A DNA stretch of 37,022 bases from assembly GCA_022616055.1 (NCBI GenBank), contig JAKEFM010000359.1:1-37022 (forward strand), in the 5' to 3' direction. The notes under the pieces were generated by a model. The model worked only from the letters and a program-made list of their open reading frames with translations. It was not told the DNA's origin and made no database searches. Of the stretch, positions 1 to 7,763 are shown piece after piece. The stretch's first letter is position 1, and each line of letters opens with the position of its first letter. The translations under genes and the position numbers were made by a program. Source of the stretch: Planctomycetota bacterium (GTDB lineage: Bacteria; Planctomycetota; UBA1135; JAKEFM01).

Positions 1-73
1 ATCTTTCCCGCCGGCCGGACCATGGGGTCTTCCGGAAGGAAAGACGCGGGTGGTTACACCGACAGGCCTGATC

Positions 74-137
74 GGGGAAGTTTCCGCAGTCGGAGGGGGG
101 GGCCGATCCACACGGACCCGGGGCAGTTTCGGCAGTC
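74..137. repeat. pair of near-identical 18-nt direct repeats at the window edge
   Basis: Two 18-nt copies lie at 74-91 (GGGGAAGTTTCCGCAGTC) and 120-137 (GGGGCAGTTTCGGCAGTC). They differ at two positions and are 46 bp apart. The second copy touches the stop codon of the minus-strand gene ending at 136. Nothing in 1-135 reads as a convincing gene. Closely spaced subterminal repeats are typical of transposase-binding ends of some insertion sequences, but the rest of any such element would lie outside the window, so this is only a possibility. Confidence 0.4.
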
Positions 138-648
138 AGCCGGAGCGGGCCTCGCTCCTCGACCCGTCGAAGAGCTCGGCGGCGGCGCCGAGGAGCGCCC
201 CCTCCTCCTCCCCGAAGCCGCCGAAGATCCAGCCGGGGCCGAACTCCTCGGCGAGGTCGAGCGTCATCCCGACCGTCCGGTAGGTGTGGCGCGTCTCCGC
301 GCCGTGGAGGACGGCCGCCGCGTAGGCCTCCGGGGCGAGGCGGATCGCGTAGGCGGTCCCGAGGGCGACGGCGAGGAGGACGCCGCTCTTCGGCGAGACG
401 AGGGCGGGGAGGCCGTAGACGATGCCCCGGGACTTCACGTGGAACGCCGTCCCGAGCCCGTCCCAGAGCCTCTCGACGATCTCCGGGTGGGTCCCGAGGC
501 CGAGGTAGGGGTCCTCGCCCGGGCGGGTTCGGCGGAAGGCGACCTCGGCCGGACTCGCGCCGCCGGCGAGGTAGCGCAGCGCCTTCGTGTTCGCGGGGTG
601 CTTGAGGTCGAGGGGAGGGCGGGGCTTCACGCTCCCCCTCTTCGGCAT
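136..648 (-). CDS. hypothetical protein, 170 aa
   Basis: I do not recognise a family. The ATG at 648 gives a 170-residue product starting MPKRGSVKPRPPLDLKHP. The reading frame stays open much further upstream, but that part is low-complexity Arg/Gly/Pro sequence typical of a GC-rich non-coding frame, so I chose the internal ATG. The protein is mixed alpha/beta in look, with conserved-looking segments around GEDPYLGLGTHPEIVERLW and VSPKSGVLLAVALGTAYAIR. It has no signal peptide and no clear membrane span. It is the last gene of a minus-strand series but is separated by 227 bp from the MazF-like gene upstream, so it may have its own promoter. Its phrase 'FHVKSRGIVYGLPALVSPKSG' resembles small soluble proteins of unknown function; no role can be assigned. 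Confidence 0.65.
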   Translation of the reverse strand: MPKRGSVKPRPPLDLKHPANTKALRYLAGGASPAEVAFRRTRPGEDPYLGLGTHPEIVERLWDGLGTAFHVKSRGIVYGLPALVSPKSGVLLAVALGTAYAIRLAPEAYAAAVLHGAETRHTYRTVGMTLDLAEEFGPGWIFGGFGEEEGALLGAAAELFDGSRSEARSG

Positions 649-771
649 TCCGGCGCGGTCGGGCGGAGCCCCTCCGTCGAACCGGGGAGACGCGCGAAGC
701 CGGGACCCCGGACGACACAGAGGATGTCCGCCTTCCCTGCCGCTCGGGCGCGAGGCTCGCCCCGTCGCTGG

Positions 772-795
772 CCCCCTCGGAGCGGGCCGAGGGGG
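772..795 (-). terminator. strong GC stem-loop after the MazF-like gene
   Basis: The segment contains CCCCCTCGG, a six-base loop, and the exact complement CCGAGGGGG, giving a 9-bp perfect stem. It lies about 80 bp beyond the stop of the minus-strand MazF-like gene (876) and before the next minus-strand gene starts (648). There is no T-run on either side, so it may be a Rho-assisted or attenuating hairpin rather than a classical intrinsic terminator. Confidence 0.35.
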
Positions 796-875
796 AGAAG
801 CGCTTCGAAAGGATGCGGGATCTCCGGCGAGCTCGGTCCCCCCCTGTCCCCTCCCCACAGGAGTCCCGTCTCCGC

Positions 876-1220
876 CTACACCGGCTCGCATTCCGCTCCG
901 ATCGTCCTTCCGATGGCCCGCACGACGTCCCGCATCCTCCCCTGCGAGAGCGATCCGATCGGACCTCCCGCGGTGTCGAGCAGGGCCTTGTCGACCACGG
1001 TGACCGCCTCGGCGGCTGCAACGCAGTCCTTCGCGAGCCCGAATTCCTTCGCGCGGAAGGGGACGCTCGTCGGGAGGTTCCTCCGGTCCTCGTAGCGCGT
1101 CGAGGTGAACGGCAGGGCGACCACGTGGTCGCCCCGGTTGAGCGGTTCGATGGACACGACGAGAACCGGCCTGCGTCCCCCGTCCTCGAGGGAGGCCCAG
1201 TAGATCTCCCCCGGCTTCAC
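876..1220 (-). CDS. PemK/MazF-family toxin-like protein
   Basis: The 114-residue product begins with a GTG at 1220 (MKPGEIYWASLEDGGRRPVLVVS). It shows the MazF/PemK signature: KPGEIYW near the N-terminus, the RRPVLVVS strand, a PFTST segment, PTSVPF and a C-terminal helix 'MRDVVRAIGRTIG'. Known members are sequence-specific mRNA endoribonucleases, usually held inactive by a small antitoxin. The length is normal for the family. The gene lies 5 bp after a 89-codon gene that does not look like a MazE, AbrB or ribbon-helix-helix antitoxin, and that gene in turn overlaps a larger upstream gene. The three are probably co-transcribed. Whether this copy is an active toxin, or a domain used in another way, cannot be read from the sequence. 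Confidence 0.85.
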   Translation of the reverse strand: MKPGEIYWASLEDGGRRPVLVVSIEPLNRGDHVVALPFTSTRYEDRRNLPTSVPFRAKEFGLAKDCVAAAEAVTVVDKALLDTAGGPIGSLSQGRMRDVVRAIGRTIGAECEPV

Positions 1221-1225
1221 ATCGG

Positions 1226-1495
1226 TCAGAAGGGGTTCTCCCGGAGCCAGCCGGTCCGGAGGCGGGGGATGTCACCGAGCCAGGACCGGAGGTCGTCCTC
1301 CGGGGCCGGTCCGCCGCCCCGCCATTCGAAGCGGACCGGGGAGGGGCCGGGAAACTCGTTCCCGGCGCCCTGGTCGGCGGTGACCAGGAGAGGCCGGCCT
1401 GCCCACAGGGGGGAGAAAGCCGAGCTCCAGTAGACCTCCGTGATCGTGCCCGCGTTCTGCGGGGCCGCCGCACCGCGCGCTTCGAACTGCGTCAT
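1226..1495 (-). CDS. hypothetical protein, 89 aa, partner of the MazF-like gene
   Basis: The ATG at 1495 overlaps the TGA of the preceding gene as ATGA, which fixes the start and indicates translational coupling. The 89-residue product (MTQFEARGAAAPQNAGTITE...) is rich in Trp, Gly and Pro and contains 'ITEVYWSSAFSPLW' and 'DDLRSWLGDIPRLRTGWLRENPF'. I do not recognise it. It lacks the basic N-terminal beta strand plus two helices of ribbon-helix-helix antitoxins and the AbrB swapped-hairpin look. Position alone, directly before the MazF-like toxin gene, suggests it could be a non-canonical antitoxin or a third component. Confidence that it is a real gene rests on the exact overlap and short spacing on both sides. 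Confidence 0.65.
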   Translation of the reverse strand: MTQFEARGAAAPQNAGTITEVYWSSAFSPLWAGRPLLVTADQGAGNEFPGPSPVRFEWRGGGPAPEDDLRSWLGDIPRLRTGWLRENPF

Positions 1496-2277
1496 GTCGG
1501 CTTCTTCGCCTCCGGGAATAGGTTCAGGACTCTCTCCGAGAGGAATCTCATGGAATCCGAGACGAGTTCGCTCGGCCTCGTCGTGCGCAGCTCGCTCGAG
1601 CTCGGCGCGACCACGAGTCCGGGGACTTCCGCCACCGGTCGCAGGAGGCTCCACTGCGAGACGACCTCGACGTAGAGGTCCTTGGGATCCTCCCGGAGGA
1701 CTTCGAGGCTCACGGATCGGGCCGCCGCGTCCTTGACTTCGCGGGGCTCGGCGGGCGGAGCGAACTCCAGTCGCAATCCGGCGAAGGAGAGACGGCCCGG
1801 AATCGCCTCGAGCGCTCCCTCGCGAGGCCGCGTCCAGTGGTGGCGGAAGAGGTCGGTGGCGGAGGGAAGGCCGGAGTTGCACTGGGCCAGCATGCGGACT
1901 TCTGCGTGGACGACCGCCCACTGGTCCCCGAGAGCCTGCCACAGCGCGTTCGATGCCATGTCGACGTGCTGTTCGGCATGCTCGAGGCTCGCGGGCCATT
2001 CCTGGTTCACGAGGAATCGGAGCGGTTCCTGCAATCCCCTCCCTTCGAGGAGGATCGTGAGACCTCCTCGGCCCTCTCTCCTCTCGAGGGCCACCCGAAA
2101 GCCGCGCTGCCCGGTCTCCTGACTCGCCTTCTCGAACCGGAAGGAAAGGTCCTCGTAGCCGAGTTCCTTGCAGACCGCGTCGTGCAGTTTCATGCCGGTC
2201 TGCCGGTCGAGATCCTTCGTGGGACCGAAGAGGTAGGCGAAGACGACCCCCCGGTGCCTCAGCGAGTTCTCGAACAC
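1492..2277 (-). CDS. hypothetical protein, about 261 aa
   Basis: First gene of the three-gene MazF-containing unit. I place the start at the GTG at 2277 (VFENSLRHRGVVFAYLFG). An ATG at 2415 would add 46 residues of lower-complexity sequence and cannot be excluded; neither has a strong Shine-Dalgarno. The protein is soluble, acidic to neutral, and looks mostly beta with strands such as GVVFAYLFG, GLTILLEGRG, LRLEFAPP and SVSLEVLREDP, then a C-terminal helix (SELVSDSMRFLSERVLNLF). I do not recognise a named family or any catalytic motif. Its stop codon overlaps the start of the 89-codon gene, so the two proteins are expected to be made in fixed proportion. Confidence 0.7.
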   Translation of the reverse strand: MFENSLRHRGVVFAYLFGPTKDLDRQTGMKLHDAVCKELGYEDLSFRFEKASQETGQRGFRVALERREGRGGLTILLEGRGLQEPLRFLVNQEWPASLEHAEQHVDMASNALWQALGDQWAVVHAEVRMLAQCNSGLPSATDLFRHHWTRPREGALEAIPGRLSFAGLRLEFAPPAEPREVKDAAARSVSLEVLREDPKDLYVEVVSQWSLLRPVAEVPGLVVAPSSSELRTTRPSELVSDSMRFLSERVLNLFPEAKKPT

Positions 2278-2440
2278 GGATGGATTGTGCGTCCGCGGTC
2301 CGTGCGCCACAAGTTCGCGGCCGGATCGGAACTTCGGCACACGGATCGCGAGCCCCCTTGCGGGGAGCGTCGACCTCCGGTCCGCCGGGGCCGGGGATCC
2401 GGCTGGACCTCCCATCCTCGGGAGATCCGAGTCGAGGGCG

Positions 2441-3397
2441 TCACCGGCGCTCGAACTCGAGGCGCGCGGCCCCGCCGCGCCCGGCCGCGGTGGCGAGCGC
2501 CTCGAGGAGGAGGGAGAGGGGGCCGAGGATCGGGAGGGCGAGGAAGGAGGTGGCCTTGGCGGGGAGCGGGATCGCCCGCGCCGAGGGCGCGCGACGGAGC
2601 GTGTCGTAGAGCGCGTCGCGCGGCGCGAGGAAGCGGTTGAGGAGGGACTGGTACATCGGGAAGGGGCCCTGGAGGAGGGAGAGGGTGGAGACCGCGCGCG
2701 TCGCGAACCCGCAGCGCTCCCCGAGCCGCCGGAGGCTCGAGACGCCGAAGTTGTGGAGGTGCCGGGGGGGGTCGTAGTGGAACCAGCCGGAGCCCCCGAG
2801 GCGGGCCTGCCAGGACTGGACGTTCGGGCACTCGACGAGGAGCGTCCCTCCGGGCCGGAGGACGCGCCGGACCTCGCGGAGGGTCTCCTCCGGGTCGCGC
2901 AGGTGCTCGAGGACGTGCCAGATCATGACGGAGTCGAAGTGGCCGTCGGGGAACCGGTGCTCCGCGAGGTCCCCCGCTCGCACGTCGGCCCCGCTCTCCC
3001 GCCGCGCGCGTTCCGCGGAGCGCCCGTCGCGCTCGGTCCCGGAGCAGGCGTACCCGCGGCGCACGAGCGCGCGGAGGACCTCCCCCCGGCCGCAGCCGAC
3101 GTCGAGGACCCGGGCGGGAGGCGCGACGCGCCGCGCGACGTGCCGGGCGCGCCGCAGGGCGAGGCGGACCGCCGCCCGCTCGACCCAGGTCACGAATCGC
3201 TCGTGGCCCGGTCCGTAGTACGCCTCGTCGTAGGCGGCGGCGAGGACGGCGTCGCTCGGGGGGGGCTCGAGGCTCACGACGCCGCACGCGAGGCAGCGGT
3301 CGAGCCGGAATCGTCCCTCCCGGACGGCGACCTCGCCGACCGTCTCGCGGACGGGCGGGGCGGCGCAGCCGGGGCAGGCGGGCGTCCCCCTCTTCAC
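2441..3397 (-). CDS. class I SAM-dependent methyltransferase with N-terminal zinc-ribbon-like segment
   Basis: The product is about 318 aa from the GTG at 3397. A four-cysteine segment (CPGC at residues 8-11 and CLAC at 35-38) precedes a Rossmann methyltransferase of the Methyltransf_23 type. Motif I is VLDVGCGRG (about 97-105), followed by GTERD, then 'SVMIWHVLEHLRDPEETLREVRRVLRPGG' and a post-domain with 'WFHYDPPRHLHNF'. This architecture is common in methyltransferases acting on surface-polysaccharide or secondary-metabolite sugars, but the substrate is unknown. The frame extends upstream to 3556, but that part overlaps the divergent urocanase gene. A TATCCT hexamer on the minus strand (3404-3409) sits a few bases before the GTG and may be its -10 element. 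Confidence 0.85.
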   Translation of the reverse strand: MKRGTPACPGCAAPPVRETVGEVAVREGRFRLDRCLACGVVSLEPPPSDAVLAAAYDEAYYGPGHERFVTWVERAAVRLALRRARHVARRVAPPARVLDVGCGRGEVLRALVRRGYACSGTERDGRSAERARRESGADVRAGDLAEHRFPDGHFDSVMIWHVLEHLRDPEETLREVRRVLRPGGTLLVECPNVQSWQARLGGSGWFHYDPPRHLHNFGVSSLRRLGERCGFATRAVSTLSLLQGPFPMYQSLLNRFLAPRDALYDTLRRAPSARAIPLPAKATSFLALPILGPLSLLLEALATAAGRGGAARLEFERR

Positions 3398-3452
3398 GAC
3401 CGGAGGATAGCCCGAGGCCCCGATCGGGAAGAGAATGCCGGCGGAGGGATCC

Positions 3453-5126
3453 ATGCACGCCGACGTCCCGATCGGACCGCAGCGCGCGCCCCGCGGCGCG
3501 GCGATGACCTGCCGCAACTGGCACGCGGAGGCGGCGCTCCGGATGCTCCTCAACAACCTCGACCCCGAGGTCGGGGAGAGCCCGGCCTCCCTCGTCGTCT
3601 ACGGGGGGTCGGGGAAGGCCGCCCGCGACTGGGACTCCTTCCGGGCGATCGTGGCGACGCTGCGGAGGCTCGGGGAGGACGAGACCCTCCTCGTCCAGTC
3701 GGGCAAGCCGGTCGGGGTCTTCCGCACCCATCCCTGGTCCCCGCGCGTGCTGATCGCGAACTCGAACCTCGTCCCGCGGTGGGCGACGGGGGAGTACTTC
3801 CGGCGGCTGGAGCAGCTCGGCCTGATCATGTTCGGCCAGATGACCGCGGGGTCCTGGATCTACATCGGGACCCAGGGGATCCTCCAGGGGACCTACGAGA
3901 CCTTCGCGGCCGCGGCGCGGAAGCACTTCGGGGGGACGCTGAAGGGGAAGCTCGTCGTCTCGGGCGGCCTCGGCGGGATGGGGGGGGCGCAGCCCCTCGC
4001 CGTCACGATGAACGACGGGATCTTCCTCGGGGCGGACGTCGACCCGGCGCGCATCGAGCGGCGCCTGCGGTCGGGCTTCTGCGACGTGATGACCGGGGAC
4101 GTGGAGGCCGGGATCCGACAGGCCCTCGAGAGCCGGCGCCGGGGCGAGCCCCGCTCGATCGGCGTCGTCGCGAACCAGGCCGATCTCCTCGCCGCGCTGC
4201 GCAAGGACCGGGTCGTCCCCGAGATCGTGACCGACCAGACGAGCGCCCACGACGAGCTCGGCGGGTACGTCCCGAACGGCATGACGTTCGAGCAGGCGCT
4301 GGCCCTGCGCGAGCGCGACCCGAAGACCTACGTCCGGGAGGCGTACCGGACGATGGGGGAGCACTGCCGCTCCATGCTCGAGCTGCAGCGGGCGGGCTCG
4401 GTCGTCTTCGACTACGGCAACAACCTCCGCGGCCAGGCGAAGACGGCGGGCGTCGAGGACGCCTTCGACTTCCCCGGCTTCGTCCCCGCGTACATCCGCC
4501 CGCTCTTCTGCGAGGGGAGGGGCCCCTTCCGGTGGGTCGCCCTCTCGGGCGACCCCGAGGACATCGCGCGGACGGACGAGATGGCGCTCCGGGAGTTCCC
4601 GGAGGACGAGGCGCTCGCCCGTTGGATCCGGCTCGCGCGGGAGCGGGTGAAGTTCCAGGGGCTCCCCGCCCGGATCGCCTGGCTCGGCTACGGCCAGCGG
4701 GCCCGGTTCGGCCTGCGCGTGAACGAGATGGTGGCGAAGGGGGAGCTCAAGGCCCCCGTCGTGATCGGCCGCGACCACCTCGACGCGGGTTCCGTCGCCT
4801 CCCCGAACCGGGAGACCGAGGGGATGAAGGACGGCTCGGACGCCGTGGCGGACTGGCCCCTCCTGAACGCGATGCTCAACGCCTCGAGCGGGGCCTCCTG
4901 GGTCTCGATCCACTCGGGGGGCGGCGTCGGCGTCGGCTACTCCGTCCACGCCGGCCAGGTCACGGTCTGCGACGGGACCCGGGAGATGGCGGCCCGGATC
5001 GAGCGGGTCCTCACGAACGACCCGGGCCTGGGGGTCGCGCGCCACGCGGACGCGGGCTACGGGGCCGCCGGCGACTTCGCGCGCGCGAAGGGGATCCAGA
5101 TCCCGATGGAGGCGAGAGAGCGTTGA
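3453..5126 (+). CDS. hutU: urocanate hydratase (EC 4.2.1.49)
   Basis: Catalyses urocanate to imidazolonepropionate, the second step of histidine degradation, in the cytoplasm with tightly bound NAD+. The full length (about 557 aa) matches the family. Visible family motifs are [25 protein letters not shown], the NAD-binding [14 protein letters not shown] (about 170-183), [26 protein letters not shown] and [14 protein letters not shown], whose Cys (about 353) corresponds to the conserved active-site cysteine, then [17 protein letters not shown] chose ATG 3453 because GGAGG lies 5 nt before it; an in-frame ATG at 3435 adds six residues. hutH, hutI and hutG are not in the window. The gene overlaps the next one (TTGA). 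Confidence 0.97.
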   Translation: MHADVPIGPQRAPRGAAMTCRNWHAEAALRMLLNNLDPEVGESPASLVVYGGSGKAARDWDSFRAIVATLRRLGEDETLLVQSGKPVGVFRTHPWSPRVLIANSNLVPRWATGEYFRRLEQLGLIMFGQMTAGSWIYIGTQGILQGTYETFAAAARKHFGGTLKGKLVVSGGLGGMGGAQPLAVTMNDGIFLGADVDPARIERRLRSGFCDVMTGDVEAGIRQALESRRRGEPRSIGVVANQADLLAALRKDRVVPEIVTDQTSAHDELGGYVPNGMTFEQALALRERDPKTYVREAYRTMGEHCRSMLELQRAGSVVFDYGNNLRGQAKTAGVEDAFDFPGFVPAYIRPLFCEGRGPFRWVALSGDPEDIARTDEMALREFPEDEALARWIRLARERVKFQGLPARIAWLGYGQRARFGLRVNEMVAKGELKAPVVIGRDHLDAGSVASPNRETEGMKDGSDAVADWPLLNAMLNASSGASWVSIHSGGGVGVGYSVHAGQVTVCDGTREMAARIERVLTNDPGLGVARHADAGYGAAGDFARAKGIQIPMEARER

Positions 5127-5647
5127 GCGTCGCGCTCCTCCTCCTCGGGCTCCTCGCCCTCCTCGACACCCTCCGGGAGCCCGCGCGGGCGAGGGAGGCG
5201 CGGGCGGGGGCCTCGTTCACGGCGGTCGGCGCGCGCTTCGGGTCGGCGAGCGCGAGGATCGTCTGCGGGGCCCTCACGGTCTCCGGGATCTCCCTCCTCC
5301 TCCTCGGCACCTGGGCCGCGACCGCCTCGACGGCGGCCCCGGGCGCCGACGGCACGCCCGCCATCGGATTCGGCCTGTTCCTCCTCGCCTGCGGGCTCGG
5401 CGGGCCGCCGAGGGAGGCGGACGTCCACTTCGCGCGGACGGAGGTCCGCGTCGGGTTGCGCCGCATCCCCTACCAGGCCTTCCACCGCTTCGAGGTCGAC
5501 GAGGGTGGCGGGGTGTTCCTGCAGGGGAACGCGGGTCCCGTCCGGGGCTGCGTCGGGCCGGAGGAGGTCGCGCGCCTGCGCGCGTTCCTCGCGGAGCGGG
5601 TCGAGCCCCGGCTCGAGCCGCCGCCCGGACCCACCGACGGCACCTGA
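5123..5647 (+). CDS. small membrane protein coupled to hutU
   Basis: A TTG at 5123 overlaps the hutU stop (TTGA), with GGAGG 10 nt upstream, giving a 174-residue product. The N-terminus is hydrophobic ([17 protein letters not shown]), a second span covers about residues 45-65 ([17 protein letters not shown]) and a third about 79-93 ([13 protein letters not shown]). A soluble C-terminal part follows with alternating beta strands ([35 protein letters not shown]), which resembles small PH-like domains of membrane proteins. I do not recognise the family. Its place suggests a link with histidine use, but chance adjacency is equally possible. Confidence 0.65.
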   Translation: MSVALLLLGLLALLDTLREPARAREARAGASFTAVGARFGSASARIVCGALTVSGISLLLLGTWAATASTAAPGADGTPAIGFGLFLLACGLGGPPREADVHFARTEVRVGLRRIPYQAFHRFEVDEGGGVFLQGNAGPVRGCVGPEEVARLRAFLAERVEPRLEPPPGPTDGT

Positions 5648-5776
5648 ATTGAAGGACTGCGTCGAGTGGGCCTCCTCTCCCCCGGGCGCCCTCGTCGCGG
5701 CGCCACCTCGGCGAAACGCCGCGTTCCGTCGCGCCCACGAAACCCGGAGCCCGTGAAGGGCTAGGAGTCCCCGGCC

Positions 5777-7645
5777 ATGACCATCCCCTACGGATTTCTC
5801 CTCTCGGTCGTCGCGGCTCCGTCCGGCCCGCACGGCGGGATCTACGTTCCTCCCGCCCCTCCCCCTCCGGTCGCGGCGGACGCGTCCGGTCCTCACGGCG
5901 GGGTCTACCAACCCCCGCCCCCTCCCGCGGGTCCGGTCGCCACCCCCCCTCCGGCCGGGCGGCCGAGCACTCCCGCGCCCGCCGGGGTCTCCCCCCCGAC
6001 GGGGGGCCCGCGTACGCCCGGCCCCTCGACTCCGGGCTCCCCGGGCCGCGGAGGGGGCTTGGGGGGAGGCCCCCGGACCGGGGGCATCGTCCTCGACGAC
6101 CGGGCCGAGTGGTCGGTCTGGTGGGAACGGAACAAGCTCGACTTCCTTCGCCCCCGGCGTCCCTGGATCGACATGCCGGTCACGGCCAACGACGACGGGC
6201 TCCCGGGCCGGACCGCCACCAGCCAGGAGGGAGCGCGCCGCGCCGAACTGGCGGCCGCGATCGGGGCGCTCCTCCGGGACGGGGACTACAACGTCCGCTC
6301 CTCGGCCCTGATCGGGCTCGGCCGCCTCGACGGCGCCGCGCACCTCGCGGCCTTCCGCGAGGGGTTGCGCGACGTCCATCCGCAGGTCCGCGACGCCGCG
6401 GTCCTCGCGCTCGGCGCCAGCGGCCGAGGAGAGGCGATCCCCGACCTGCTCCGCCTCGCGTGGGCCGCGCCCGGGGATGGAGGGGACGATTCTCCCTCCG
6501 GTGTGCCGGCCCGCACCCGCGCCATGGCGCTCGCCGCGCTCGGCGTCGCGCGGGTTCGGGGAGCGGGGGACCGCGCCTCCGACTTGGCGCGTGCGTGGCT
6601 GCGGGACGCTTCCCTCCCCCGGCGCCGCGAGTCGGGCGCGGCGGCGGGGGTCGCGCTCACCCTCTCCCGGGACGTCGGCTCCATCGGGGATCTCCTCGCC
6701 GCCGCGCGGGATCGCGAGCAGCCTTCCCCGGTCCGGGCGCGGGCGCTCACGGCCCTCGGGGCGATCGGGGATGCCTCGGCCCGCGAGGTCGTCGAGGGCG
6801 CCCTCGAGGATCGGGACCTCGAGGTCCGGCGGGCGGCCGCCGTCGCGATCGGATCGATCGCCCGGCGGGGAGAGGAGGAGGCCGTCTCCCGGCTCCGCTC
6901 GTTCCTCTCCGAGGAGAAGGACCACGCCGCGCGGGGGTTCGCCCTGATCGCCCTCGGGAGACTCGGCGCCCTCGAGGCCCTCGTCGACCAGATCGAGCGC
7001 GGACCGGACGTCGGCCGTCCCTGGGCCGTTCTCGGCCTCGCGATCGCGACGGCGGACGCGCCCGACGAGGGGACCCGGCGGGTGTTGCGCACGGCGTTCG
7101 CGAGGGAGCGCTCCGCCGAACGGCGCGGCGCCTGCGCGATCGCCCTCGGGATGACGAGGGACCCGCAGGCGGGGAACCTCCTGGCGGAGGCCTTCCGGAC
7201 GGAGCGCGACCCGCGCATGCGCGGCCTCCTCGCGCAGGCCCTCGCGCTCAGCCGGTCGGAGCCGGCGCGCGAGGCCCTCCTCGGGGCGGTCCGGAAGGCG
7301 GAGAGCGCCTACGTGCGGGCGTTCGCCTCCTTCGGGCTCGCCTTCTTCTGCGACCCGCGGGACGTCGAGCCCCTCCTCGGGGCGGTCCGCGAGAACCGGA
7401 TCTCCTCCCTGATGGGCCTCTACTCCCTGGCCCTCGCCTTCCACGGCGGAGAGGAGGCGTATCCCGCCCTCCTCGCGCTCCTCCGGGACCCGGGGACGCC
7501 CGCGATCGCGCGGGCGGCGGCGATCGACGGGGCGGTGCTCCTCCTCGAGGAGGACCCCATGCCCGTCCTCCACCGCGTGGCGCGGGAGTCGAACTACCTC
7601 GCCGACCCCGAGGTCGTCGACGAGCTCCTGAAGTTCCTCTTGTAG
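5777..7645 (+). CDS. HEAT-repeat protein with proline-rich N-terminus
   Basis: 622 aa, start ATG 5777 with TAGGAG upstream. Residues 16-30 and 37-51 hold two copies of SGPHGG[IV]YxPPxPPP, followed by a Pro/Gly/Thr-rich linker to about residue 105, then WSVWWERNKLDFLRPR and a solenoid of about ten HEAT-like helical repeats to the C-terminus (for example VRSSALIGLGRLDG, VRDAAVLALGASGRG, VRARALTALGAIGD). HEAT arrays are protein-binding scaffolds. The HGG-x-Y motif, Pro-rich linker and WxxWWxxNK motif together match what I remember of an abundant planctomycete family of unknown function. No catalytic motif and no clear signal peptide are seen, although the N-terminus has a short hydrophobic stretch (FLLSVVAA). 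Confidence 0.85.
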   Translation: MTIPYGFLLSVVAAPSGPHGGIYVPPAPPPPVAADASGPHGGVYQPPPPPAGPVATPPPAGRPSTPAPAGVSPPTGGPRTPGPSTPGSPGRGGGLGGGPRTGGIVLDDRAEWSVWWERNKLDFLRPRRPWIDMPVTANDDGLPGRTATSQEGARRAELAAAIGALLRDGDYNVRSSALIGLGRLDGAAHLAAFREGLRDVHPQVRDAAVLALGASGRGEAIPDLLRLAWAAPGDGGDDSPSGVPARTRAMALAALGVARVRGAGDRASDLARAWLRDASLPRRRESGAAAGVALTLSRDVGSIGDLLAAARDREQPSPVRARALTALGAIGDASAREVVEGALEDRDLEVRRAAAVAIGSIARRGEEEAVSRLRSFLSEEKDHAARGFALIALGRLGALEALVDQIERGPDVGRPWAVLGLAIATADAPDEGTRRVLRTAFARERSAERRGACAIALGMTRDPQAGNLLAEAFRTERDPRMRGLLAQALALSRSEPAREALLGAVRKAESAYVRAFASFGLAFFCDPRDVEPLLGAVRENRISSLMGLYSLALAFHGGEEAYPALLALLRDPGTPAIARAAAIDGAVLLLEEDPMPVLHRVARESNYLADPEVVDELLKFLL

Positions 7646-7692
7646 GGGAGCCTCCCCTCGGGACCGGGCGGCCGGGCGCCACGGGCGCCGGC

Positions 7693-7710
7693 ACGGGATA
7701 TGCTTCCCGT
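7693..7710. promoter_or_regulatory. inverted repeat before the repeat-protein gene
   Basis: ACGGGA, a six-base loop TATGCT, and TCCCGT form a perfect 6-bp inverted repeat. The loop is AT-rich against a very GC-rich background and resembles a -10 hexamer. It may be an operator or a weak terminator of the HEAT gene; the start of the next gene is 54 bp downstream. Confidence 0.3.
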
Positions 7711-7763
7711 TGAGTGGCGGCCGGATGCGTCGTCGGCCGTCGGGAAAGGACGTGGCTGGTCCC

